A stretch of 64,000 nt of DNA from Spirosoma validum (GTDB lineage: Bacteria > Bacteroidota > Bacteroidia > Cytophagales > Spirosomataceae): positions 558,001-622,000 of the forward strand of contig NZ_JACXAA010000001.1 in the NCBI RefSeq assembly GCF_014699035.1, read 5' to 3'. Position 1 is the stretch's first letter; every line of letters starts with the position of its first letter. The translations under genes were made by a program, and so were the position numbers. Below the pieces are notes generated by a model that saw only the letters and a list, made by a program, of their open reading frames with translations, did not search any database and was not told where the DNA came from. Of the stretch, positions 44,407-52,379 are shown in pieces.

Positions 44407-45906
44407 ATGAAAACATCGTATAAACTAGCTACCCTCGCCCTCATCGGCGGCCTGACTTTGGCAACGTCCTGCTCCAAAACGTTTCTGGACGTACCACCCC
44501 AGGGTCAACAAACACCTACTGACTTCTTTTCGAGTAATCCGAACGCAGCCACTACGTTGGTAAATGCCGTATACGCCAAGATGCTCGACTGGAATTTTAT
44601 TTCGTTCTCCTGGAATGGCGTATCGAGCATGACCTCCGACGATGCGGATAAGGGTTCCTCGCCGGGTGATACGGGAACAGATAAAGATCAACTGGATAAC
44701 TTAACTTTCACTTCGTCAAGTTTATCGTTCAACGAAGTATGGGTAGGCCAGTACGAAGGCATTGCCCGCGCCAATCAGGCATTGGACAACCTGCCAAAAC
44801 TGACCATCGGCGATACGCTCAAAACCCGACTGATTGGCGAAGCGAGTTTCCTGCGGGCTTATTTTTACTTCAATCTGGTTCGTTGCTTCGGGGGCGTACC
44901 TCTCGTTACGAAAGTTGCTGACCCGACGAATCAAGCTGATATTGACCAAGGCCGTGTTCGGGCTACAAGTGCTCAGATCTATGCTCAGATTGAGAAAGAT
45001 CTTCAAACAGCCGTAACGGGCCTTCCTGAAAAATCGCAGTACAGCAGTGCTGAACTGGGCCGGGCTACAAAAGGAGCCGCTAAAGCTCTGTTAGCGAAGG
45101 TATCGATGTATGAGAAGAAATGGGACGTCGTACAGCGATTAACGGACGAGATTATTGCATCGGGCCAGTATTCACTGCACCCTAACTATGGTGAACTCTG
45201 GCGCGAATCCACAGAAAACGGTGTTGAGTCGATTTTCGAAATTCAGGGTAAAGGCACTACGCCAGCACGGGGTGCACAGGGTTATTTTGTCAGCCAGGGC
45301 GCTCGTGGAGATGGTGGCTGGGGATGGGGCTTTAACACGCCCTCCGAAGATCTGGAAAAAGCCTATGAAACGGGCGATACTCGCAAAGACGGTACTATCA
45401 TAAAACGCGGTGCCACACTTTGGGATGGAGTTGTTGTTGGTACAGCGGTTGAGAACCCGCGTTATAACTACAAGGCGTATATCAGCAAAACGAAGGAAAC
45501 CTTCAACGGCGAAGACTGGGAAACCAACAAAAACGTTCGGATACTACGGTACGCTGACGTGCTGCTGATGAATGCCGAAGCCGCCAACGAACTGGGGCAG
45601 TCAGCTAAAGCGTTGGCATCTCTGAACTTAGTACGGGCGCGGGCGCGGGGTGGTGCTACGGGCGTATTACCGAACGTAACGACAACCGTACAGACTGATT
45701 TACGTACGGCGATCTGGCGCGAACGACGCGTAGAGCTGGCGATGGAACACGACCGTTGGTTCGATCTGATTCGTCAGGGCCGGGCAGCCACCGTTTTTCA
45801 GGCGCTTGGAAAGAACTTCGTTGCGGGCAAGCACGAATTGTTCCCTATTCCGCTGAACCAGATTCAGTTGAGCGGAGGTGCGTTAACCCAGAATGCCGGT
45901 TACTAA
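44407..45906 (+). CDS. SusD/RagB-family nutrient-binding lipoprotein
   Basis: A 499-residue surface lipoprotein with signal MKTSYKLATLALIGGLTLATSC (lipobox Cys ~22) and the mature start SKTFLDVPPQGQQTPTDFF. It has the TPR-like SusD core (GEASFLRAYFYFNLVRCFGGVPLVTK) and the C-terminal SusD pattern RYADVLLMNAEAANELGQ, LNLVRARARGG and WRERRVELAMEHDRWFDLIRQGRA. It caps the SusC barrel and delivers the glycan. It directly follows susC and precedes a repeat element and the glucoamylase-like gene. Confidence 0.96.
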   Translation: MKTSYKLATLALIGGLTLATSCSKTFLDVPPQGQQTPTDFFSSNPNAATTLVNAVYAKMLDWNFISFSWNGVSSMTSDDADKGSSPGDTGTDKDQLDNLTFTSSSLSFNEVWVGQYEGIARANQALDNLPKLTIGDTLKTRLIGEASFLRAYFYFNLVRCFGGVPLVTKVADPTNQADIDQGRVRATSAQIYAQIEKDLQTAVTGLPEKSQYSSAELGRATKGAAKALLAKVSMYEKKWDVVQRLTDEIIASGQYSLHPNYGELWRESTENGVESIFEIQGKGTTPARGAQGYFVSQGARGDGGWGWGFNTPSEDLEKAYETGDTRKDGTIIKRGATLWDGVVVGTAVENPRYNYKAYISKTKETFNGEDWETNKNVRILRYADVLLMNAEAANELGQSAKALASLNLVRARARGGATGVLPNVTTTVQTDLRTAIWRERRVELAMEHDRWFDLIRQGRAATVFQALGKNFVAGKHELFPIPLNQIQLSGGALTQNAGY

Positions 45907-45913
45907 CTGATAC

Positions 45914-45992
45914 TACGTAACACTGGGTTAAAACCCAGCACAATCGATCAAAACAGATGTATTGCGCTGGGTTTTAACCCGGTATTCCGTAA
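45914..45992. repeat. Nested palindromic element with CTGGGTTaaAACCCAG core
   Basis: The arms (45914-45944 and 45961-45992) pair with a few differences around a 16-base loop. Each arm is itself palindromic (CTGGGTT-AA-AACCCAG and CTGGGTT-TT-AACCCGG). It lies between susD and the glucoamylase-like gene. Confidence 0.75.
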
Positions 45993-46034
45993 CGTCACTC
46001 ACATCGACAATACCTGTTTGGCAAGCTCAACGTT

Positions 46035-47456
46035 ATGAAGCACTTTCTGACTTTTCTTATTTTTTGTAGTTCTCTGTCGATTGTCTGTTGCCAGTCTGTT
46101 CCGGAGCCCGGAACTTCGGCATCTTCACAGACGACCCTGACAACGGCCGACAATGCCTTCTTAGACAGTCTGCAGCGCGATACGTTCCGTTTTTTCTGGG
46201 AAACGACGAACCCTGCGAATGGTATGGTTCCTGACCGGGCTCCTTCTCAATCGTTCGCCAGTATTGCTGCCGTGGGGTTCGGATTAACGTCTTATCTGAT
46301 AGGCGTTGAGCGTAGCTACATAACTCGTGACCAGGCGGCTGAACGTACCGTAAAAACACTTCGTTTTTTTGCCCAGGCACCACAATCGGACAAAGCTACA
46401 GGCGTGACCGGTTACAAAGGTTTTTTCTACCACTTTCTGGACATGAAAACCGGCGAGCGTTTCAAAGAGGTCGAGCTTTCTACCATCGATACAGCTTTAT
46501 TGCTTGGCGGTATCCTGAGCGCACAAACGTATTTTGACAAGGATACCCCCGTTGAGGCAGAAATCCGTCAATTGTCCGGACAGATTTACGAACGTGTTGA
46601 TTGGACGTGGATTCAGCCCCGCAAGCCTTTTGTCTCGATGGGCTGGCATCCCGAAAAAGGGTTTATAGATGCCGACTGGAAAGGCTACAACGAAGCCATG
46701 TTACTCTACGTACTGGCCTTAGGTTCGCCAACGCATCCGGTTGGCTCAGATACCTGGGCTGCCTGGACAAAATCGTATCCATGGGCAACGTTCTACGATC
46801 AAACACATGTAAATTTTGATCCTTTATTTGGCCATCAGTATTCACACTGCTGGATTGATTTCCGGGGCATTCGCGACGAATACATGCGCGGACGGGGTAT
46901 CGATTACGCTGAAAACTCGCGTCGGGCTACCTACGCTAACCGAGCCTATTGCGTGAATAATCCCGCTAAATGGCAGGACTACAGCTCAACTATCTGGGGG
47001 CTCACCGCCTGCGACGGTCCAAAAGATACGACGGTTGGCAGCCGAAATTTCTTTTCATATCGTGCTAGAGGAGCCGCTTCGACGCAAATTGTCGATGATG
47101 GTACTATTGCTCCTACAGCAGCTGGCGGCTCAATGGCTTTTGCGCCCGAAATATGCGTACCTGCTTTACGAGCCATGAAAACGAAGTACGGTAGTAAGCT
47201 TTATGGCCAATACGGCTTCCGCGATGCCTTTAATCCGACGTACCGCTACGCTTCATCTTTTGCCAACGGGCCTACGACTAATGGCGAATCCACGCCGGGC
47301 TGGTTTGATGTAGATTATCTCGGTATTGACCAGGGACCAATTCTGATAATGGCCGAAAACCTACGTAGCAATTTTGTCTGGAATCTTATGAAACGCAATC
47401 CAAATATCCAGAGAGGGTTAAAACGCGCGGGCTTCACAGGTGACTGGCTGAATTAG
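46035..47456 (+). CDS. Glucoamylase-like family lipoprotein, probable GH144 beta-1,2-glucanase
   Basis: A 473-residue protein. The N-terminus (MKHFLTFLIFCSSLSIVCCQS) has a lipobox-like Cys. The family pattern begins DSLQRDTFRFFWETTNPANGMVPDR, continues SIAAVGFGLTSYLIGVERSYITRDQA, GYKGFFYHFLDMKTGERF and ELSTIDTALLLGGIL, and ends GQYGFRDAFNPT and GIDQGPILIMAENLRSNFVWNLM. This matches the 'glucoamylase' (PF10091-type) proteins, characterised members of which are GH144 beta-1,2-glucan hydrolases. The exact specificity is inferred. It lies ~130 bases after susD with a palindromic element between, and it ends in a terminator. Confidence 0.88.
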   Translation: MKHFLTFLIFCSSLSIVCCQSVPEPGTSASSQTTLTTADNAFLDSLQRDTFRFFWETTNPANGMVPDRAPSQSFASIAAVGFGLTSYLIGVERSYITRDQAAERTVKTLRFFAQAPQSDKATGVTGYKGFFYHFLDMKTGERFKEVELSTIDTALLLGGILSAQTYFDKDTPVEAEIRQLSGQIYERVDWTWIQPRKPFVSMGWHPEKGFIDADWKGYNEAMLLYVLALGSPTHPVGSDTWAAWTKSYPWATFYDQTHVNFDPLFGHQYSHCWIDFRGIRDEYMRGRGIDYAENSRRATYANRAYCVNNPAKWQDYSSTIWGLTACDGPKDTTVGSRNFFSYRARGAASTQIVDDGTIAPTAAGGSMAFAPEICVPALRAMKTKYGSKLYGQYGFRDAFNPTYRYASSFANGPTTNGESTPGWFDVDYLGIDQGPILIMAENLRSNFVWNLMKRNPNIQRGLKRAGFTGDWLN

Positions 47457-47479
47457 GGCCTACCTGTTAGTCGGCTTCT

Positions 47480-47524
47480 AAACGCAACATCTCGAAAGGT
47501 TCAATCTTTCGGGATGTTGCGTTT
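47480..47524. terminator. Bidirectional terminator
   Basis: AAACGCAACATCTCGAAAG pairs with CTTTCGGGATGTTGCGTTT (one G-T pair, 7-base loop) between the convergent glucoamylase-like and cytochrome/FG-GAP genes. Confidence 0.85.
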
Positions 47525-47536
47525 ATATTATTTCGC

Positions 47537-49081
47537 CTACCGCGTCTTATTCTTCAGCACGATTAACGGTAAATGCGTATCCCATTTCGGCTTCAATTCT
47601 TTCTGGATAATAAACGTCTTTGAAAAGTTACCCAGTACAATATCCGCGTCGCCATCCTGATCGAAGTCGTTCACATCCATACAAATCCATCGTCCATACG
47701 TATTAACGGGTAATGCATGCGGCCGAAATTGCAGTGATTTTTTCTGCTCGAAATAAAGACAACTTTCTTCAGGATTATTTTGAAAATCAGCGAAGAAGGC
47801 AATTGCGGCAATGTCTAAATCGCCATCCTGATCGAAGTCGGTCGCAATCGCTTTTGTACAACCATTGATGGGATAGAAATAAGCTTGTTTGTATTGAAAA
47901 TCACCCTGATTGAGATAGATATAGACGCCGTGATACGGCTTCAGAATTTTCGAGAAATCACTGTTATCCCCACAGGTATACAGAATATCCAGTTTGCCAT
48001 CTTTGTTAAAATCAACTAACTGAAAGCTGGTTGACCCATAAACGGGCGGAAACTTCAGCAAATTTCGTTCCGTAAATCCCCCTTGTTTATCATTCAGAAA
48101 AAGCCACACTCCCTCGTCGGCATGAGCGAACAGTACCATCAGATCAGGCCAGCCATCTGCATTGAAATCGCCGGGAATTGCCTGAACAGCTCCGGCAACT
48201 TCCCGAATAGGAATTTTAGTGAACTGATGCTTCGGCTGTTGTTTTAGCCAGTATAAACCACCTCGCAAATGACCAAAGCCACAAACAATCCAGTCCGTCA
48301 ATCCATCTTTGTTTATATCAGCGGCAACGGATTGGAGAGGCCGAGGTAAATCGGTATAGATGGTTGATGAATCCTTTGCCTGTCGGTCGGTTATCTGTAA
48401 ATTGATGACGTCTCCCCGCGAAATATCAGCCGCTCGCATCGTACCCAGACTAGTGAACACTCCCCTTTCGTTTCTGTCAGAATCCCGAAAAAACTGAGCA
48501 TGAACAGCCGCAGACCGAAGTTGCTTAAACCGGCCTGGGCGAAGCTGCTGATCCCACTGGGTAATGTCGCTACGTAGCGCATCGCTTGAATATAGTCGAT
48601 GACTAATGGTATCCACCGCCACTAACGTCGTCATAGCTGTTTGGAACGTATCACACCGGGGTAATTCAAGCGAAAAAACAGCCCAGTTCTCTTCAGTAGC
48701 AACTGATCTCTGACTTGCGTCTAACCGTTCCGGAGCGAGGGTTTGGTAATAAGCAACAATCTTCTGCCAGTCATCATACGAAAGAGCCGCATTACGTCCA
48801 GCGTAATAATGACCGCCTGGATATACCTCTAAACCCAGATTAGGTGCCATAGCAGGCAAAACATGCTTAGTCCATGTATCTTTATTCAAAGCGCCAGGTT
48901 CAACAAATAAATGACAGGTATTACAATGTTTCTCAGCCAACCGCTGCCCAACGGCAATAGCAGGATCATCCAGTGCATCGTTACTGCGCGAATGACAACT
49001 ACCGACAAGAATACAAAGAGCTGCAACGAGCAGGAATACAGTGTAGAGTTGAGAAAAGGACAGTTTTTTAGAAATTATCAC
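47537..49081 (-). CDS. Lipoprotein with cytochrome c motif and FG-GAP/VCBS repeats
   Basis: A 514-residue envelope protein. The start is GTG (49079-49081), with stops just upstream. The signal ends LVGSC with a lipobox Cys. An N-terminal c-type heme site, KHCNTCHLF (CxxCH), is followed by a possible distal ligand segment (VLPAMAPNLGLEVYPGGHYY). At least five FG-GAP-like calcium loops follow: DINKDGLTDW, DFNADGWPDL, DFNKDGKLDI, DFDQDGDLDI and DFDQDGDADI. A beta-propeller carrying a heme domain suggests electron transfer or binding at the cell surface; the substrate is unknown. It is not obviously co-transcribed with neighbours. Confidence 0.87.
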   Translation of the reverse strand: MIISKKLSFSQLYTVFLLVAALCILVGSCHSRSNDALDDPAIAVGQRLAEKHCNTCHLFVEPGALNKDTWTKHVLPAMAPNLGLEVYPGGHYYAGRNAALSYDDWQKIVAYYQTLAPERLDASQRSVATEENWAVFSLELPRCDTFQTAMTTLVAVDTISHRLYSSDALRSDITQWDQQLRPGRFKQLRSAAVHAQFFRDSDRNERGVFTSLGTMRAADISRGDVINLQITDRQAKDSSTIYTDLPRPLQSVAADINKDGLTDWIVCGFGHLRGGLYWLKQQPKHQFTKIPIREVAGAVQAIPGDFNADGWPDLMVLFAHADEGVWLFLNDKQGGFTERNLLKFPPVYGSTSFQLVDFNKDGKLDILYTCGDNSDFSKILKPYHGVYIYLNQGDFQYKQAYFYPINGCTKAIATDFDQDGDLDIAAIAFFADFQNNPEESCLYFEQKKSLQFRPHALPVNTYGRWICMDVNDFDQDGDADIVLGNFSKTFIIQKELKPKWDTHLPLIVLKNKTR

Positions 49082-49149
49082 AGAAACCAGTTCTTATTTT
49101 CATTGCGACGTTTCGATCGCGTTCAGTAAATCATTTCAAAATACTAAGT

Positions 49150-49193
49150 GGTGTTATGCTACACCGGGTTTCAACCCGGTGTAGCATAACACC
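49150..49193. repeat. Perfect palindrome with GGGTTTCAACCC core
   Basis: 21-base perfect arms (49150-49170 and 49173-49193) with a two-base loop; core ACACCGGGTT/AACCCGGTGT. It lies between two minus-strand genes and has no T-run. It shares its centre with the elements near 35.65 and 45.93 kb. Confidence 0.75.
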
Positions 49194-49208
49194 TGATACT
49201 AAATATCA

Positions 49209-49291
49209 ATACGATTTGACCCCGCTGGGGTCAGATGTTTATAGAAATAAGTAGCTATAAATATCTGACCCCTAGCGGGGTCAAATCGTAT
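49209..49291. repeat. Nested palindrome with TGACCCC/GGGGTCA arms
   Basis: Arms 49209-49236 and 49263-49291 (28 and 29 bases) pair with a single-base gap. Each arm is itself palindromic (TGACCCCGCTGGGGTCA and TGACCCCTAGCGGGGTCA), allowing cruciform or two-hairpin folds. The 26-base loop is AT-rich with TTTATAG/CTATAAA complementarity. Confidence 0.75.
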
Positions 49292-49308
49292 GTATAGAAA
49301 TAATCGAA

Positions 49309-51432
49309 CTACTGTCTCGTACCTATCAGATTCAGGATAAACGCATATTCCAGTGCGATTTCTTTTAATGCCTGAAAACGCCCTGACGCCCCGCCGTGGC
49401 CTGCTTCCATATTCGTATGGAGCAGTAACTGGTTGGTGTCTGTCTTCATCGCCCGGAGTTTAGCCACCCATTTAGCTGGTTCCCAATACTGTACCTGCGA
49501 ATCATGAAGGCCGGTCGTTACGAGCAGATTGGGATACGCTTTCTTCTCAACGTTATCATAAGGCGAATACGAAAGCATGTAGTCGTAATACGTTTTATTT
49601 TTCGGATTACCCCATTCCTCAAACTCACCGGTTGTCAGCGGAATACTTTCATCAAGCATCGTTGTTACTACGTCCACAAAGGGAACGGCGGCTACGACGC
49701 CCCGGTACAATTGCGGAGCCTGATTGATGACCGCGCCCATCAGCAAACCACCCGCGCTGCCACCCATCGCAAACAGCTTGTCGGAGTTGGTGTATTTGTT
49801 TTTGATCAGGTATTCCGATACGTCGACAAAGTCGTTGAACGTGTTTTTCTTCTTCAGCATTTTACCATCCTCATACCACCGACGCCCCATTTCCTGTCCG
49901 CCCCGGATGTGAGCAATGGCATAAATAAAGCCACGATCCAGCAAACTCAGACGCGTAGAACTAAAGCCAGGATCCATGGAAGCTCCATACGAACCGTAGG
50001 CGTATTGCAATAATGGAGCGGAACCATCTTTCTTCGTGCCTTTTCGGTACACTAATGAAACCGGCACCTTCACGCCATCGCGGGCAGTTGCATAGACCCG
50101 CTCTGATTCGTAGTTATTCTTGTCGAAGCCGCCCAAAACTTCCTGTTGCTTCTTCAGCGTTTTTTCCTTCGTATCCATATTATAATCGAAGGTCGAGTTG
50201 GGCGTGGTCAGTGAGGCATAACTGTATCGTAGGATGTTCGTGTTAAAATCAGGATTGTAAGCAATGCCCGCTACGTAGGCCGGTTCGCCGAAATCAAGAT
50301 ATTCATCAGCCTTCGTCTTTTGATTTATAACCCGAATGTTGGTTAACCCAGCTTTTCGCTCACCCAACACAAGATGATTCACAAACACATCCATATTCGC
50401 CAGATACACGTCGGGGCGGTGGGCAATTACTTCTTTCCAGGCTGCACGGTCGGTCGTTTTTCCTTCGGGCACTTCCATCAATCGGAAGTTCTCCGCTTTC
50501 CAGTTCGTGCGGACGTAGAATTTATCCTTGTAATGCACAATGTCGTACTCATGGCCTTTCTCTCGCGGCAGAAAAACCTTGAATTCACCCGTCGGCTGAC
50601 TGGCTTCCAGCAGTCGGTATTCGGTTGCTACGCCATTATGATCAACGCCAATCTCAATGTATTTTTTTGACTTTGATCGGCTCAGGCCCATGTAGAACTG
50701 GTTATCTTTCTCTTCGTAGACCAGTACGTCGCTTTTCGAGTTAGTGCCCAGTACGTGCCGATAAACCTGATACCCGAGCAGCGTTTGCGGATCTTTTTTA
50801 ATGTAGAAAAGCGTCTTGTTATCTGTTGCCCAGGCAAAGCTTCCAGCTTCCGTATCCTTGATTGCTTCGGGATAAATCTTACCGGTTTTCAGATTTTTGA
50901 TACGTAGCGTGTACAGTCTTCGGCTAACCGTATCCTCCGCAAAAACAGCGAGTTCATCATTATCCGAAACTTCGTAGCCACCGAGCTGGTAATAGTTATG
51001 GCCTTTTGCCATTACGTTCCCATCGAACATAATTTCCTCGGCACCTTGCAGAGAACCCTTTTTCCGGCAGTAAATGGGGTACTCACCACCCGTAATGAAT
51101 CGACTGTAGTAATAATAATTTCCTTCTTTGTAGGGAACCGACTCATCCTGTTGTTTGATCCGCCCTTTCATCTCATCAAATAACTTCGTCTGAAGGTCTT
51201 TGACAGGAGCTAGTACCTGATCAAGATAAGCGTTTTCGTCTTTCAAATACTTGATAACTTCCGGATTTTCACGCTCGTTGAGATAATAGTAGTTATCGAT
51301 CCGTTTATGGTTGTTAGTAACGAGTTCTTTGGGTTTAACAACGGCTTTAGGTGCAGTCAGTACGGGAGTTTGTGCCTGAGTCATGCTGGTCAAAATAAAC
51401 GTAGTAAGTAACGGAATATAAATTCGGTTCAT
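49309..51432 (-). CDS. S9-family prolyl oligopeptidase (oligopeptidase B-like)
   Basis: A 707-residue serine peptidase with signal peptide MNRIYIPLLTTFILTSMTQAQ, so it acts in the periplasm or outside. The N-terminal propeller starts NNHKRIDNYYYLNERENPEVIKYLKDEN. The hydrolase domain has the nucleophile in MGGSAGGLLMGAVINQAP (Ser ~558), Asp in TGLHDSQVQYWEP (~642) and His in MEAGHGGASGRF (~677). VVAAVPFVDVVTTMLDESIPLT is typical of oligopeptidase B. It would cleave short peptides, probably after basic residues. It is in the same orientation as the cytochrome/FG-GAP gene, with two palindromic elements between. Confidence 0.93.
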   Translation of the reverse strand: MNRIYIPLLTTFILTSMTQAQTPVLTAPKAVVKPKELVTNNHKRIDNYYYLNERENPEVIKYLKDENAYLDQVLAPVKDLQTKLFDEMKGRIKQQDESVPYKEGNYYYYSRFITGGEYPIYCRKKGSLQGAEEIMFDGNVMAKGHNYYQLGGYEVSDNDELAVFAEDTVSRRLYTLRIKNLKTGKIYPEAIKDTEAGSFAWATDNKTLFYIKKDPQTLLGYQVYRHVLGTNSKSDVLVYEEKDNQFYMGLSRSKSKKYIEIGVDHNGVATEYRLLEASQPTGEFKVFLPREKGHEYDIVHYKDKFYVRTNWKAENFRLMEVPEGKTTDRAAWKEVIAHRPDVYLANMDVFVNHLVLGERKAGLTNIRVINQKTKADEYLDFGEPAYVAGIAYNPDFNTNILRYSYASLTTPNSTFDYNMDTKEKTLKKQQEVLGGFDKNNYESERVYATARDGVKVPVSLVYRKGTKKDGSAPLLQYAYGSYGASMDPGFSSTRLSLLDRGFIYAIAHIRGGQEMGRRWYEDGKMLKKKNTFNDFVDVSEYLIKNKYTNSDKLFAMGGSAGGLLMGAVINQAPQLYRGVVAAVPFVDVVTTMLDESIPLTTGEFEEWGNPKNKTYYDYMLSYSPYDNVEKKAYPNLLVTTGLHDSQVQYWEPAKWVAKLRAMKTDTNQLLLHTNMEAGHGGASGRFQALKEIALEYAFILNLIGTRQ

Positions 51433-51550
51433 GGCGGTCCGTCGTAATGGATCGGTTGTGAAGATTAACCGTAAAAATACGGTTTTCCGCCATCTTTGCG
51501 CCGGAATAATGCCACACGTCTACACTACGTTTTTATTCGGCTAATCTGTT

Positions 51551-52261
51551 ATGCCTACAATTGAGCTCGTCGTTGCCCACTATAATGAAAACCTTAACTG
51601 GTTACGTAACGTACCAAAGGGACTACGCGTAACTGTGTATGATAAAGGCAATAGCAGCTTAACAGACTGGGAGGCCATTTCACTACCCAATGTGGGACGG
51701 GAAGCCCATACGTATTTGCATCACCTTGTTAATCGATACAACTCGTTGGCCGATTGGACAATCTTCTGCCAGGGCAAACCCTTCGATCATGCTTACGACT
51801 TCAAGAAAATGCTACGTGATCTTGTCGCTGATCCTAACTCATTATCCACAAACTATCCACAAGGATTCGGTTGGCTTGGTCATTTGATTGATACCGATGA
51901 TAACCAAGGACATCGGCTTTTCAAGCCGTGGAGTAAAAATGAAAATGGGCGTGGTCTTGACCTGCGTGGTTTTCATCGGGCTTTGTTTGACACGGATGGC
52001 CCCGAGCATTACATCTTTGTCTTAGGCGCACAGTTTGCGGTGCATGGCAACGTAGTGCGACAAAGACCTGCCTCCTTTTACAAACGGGCTTTAGACGTAT
52101 CAATTTCTTTTCCAGACGCAGCGCATTGCTTCGAACGTAGCTGGGATCGTATTTTTGGGGTAACGGGCATTGATTCTGAGTGGCTTGCTGGTCGACTGAC
52201 GGTTCAGCTAAAGCCAATGAAACATCAATTACCAACTGACACCACGTTGACCGTAAAATAA
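51551..52261 (+). CDS. DUF3431 protein
   Basis: A 236-residue protein without a signal peptide. It opens TIELVVAHYNENLNWL, then VTVYDKGN, NVGREAHTYLHHLVNRYNSLADWTIFCQGKPFDHA in pieces, and FVLGAQFAVHGNVVRQRP. This is the DUF3431 pattern, otherwise best known from fungi and some bacteria; it resembles glycosyltransferase-like folds, but the function is unknown. It is divergent from the oligopeptidase gene, and an M28 peptidase gene follows. Confidence 0.85.
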   Translation: MPTIELVVAHYNENLNWLRNVPKGLRVTVYDKGNSSLTDWEAISLPNVGREAHTYLHHLVNRYNSLADWTIFCQGKPFDHAYDFKKMLRDLVADPNSLSTNYPQGFGWLGHLIDTDDNQGHRLFKPWSKNENGRGLDLRGFHRALFDTDGPEHYIFVLGAQFAVHGNVVRQRPASFYKRALDVSISFPDAAHCFERSWDRIFGVTGIDSEWLAGRLTVQLKPMKHQLPTDTTLTVK

Positions 52262-52326
52262 ACGAGTCGCTATTTTTTGAGCTGAATCGAACGCTTTATG
52301 CCCATAATGCGTCTAACCAGTTGGTA

Positions 52327-52357
52327 TTGATAATCTGTGGCGCTTTCCCTATATTTA
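52327..52357 (+). promoter_or_regulatory. Promoter candidate of the M28 peptidase gene
   Basis: TTG at 52327-52329, 20 bases, then TATATTTA at 52350-52357 (one mismatch to TAnnTTTG), 22 bases before the ATG at 52380. Confidence 0.5.
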
Positions 52358-52379
52358 AGAAAGAATTTCTCCTCCTCTT

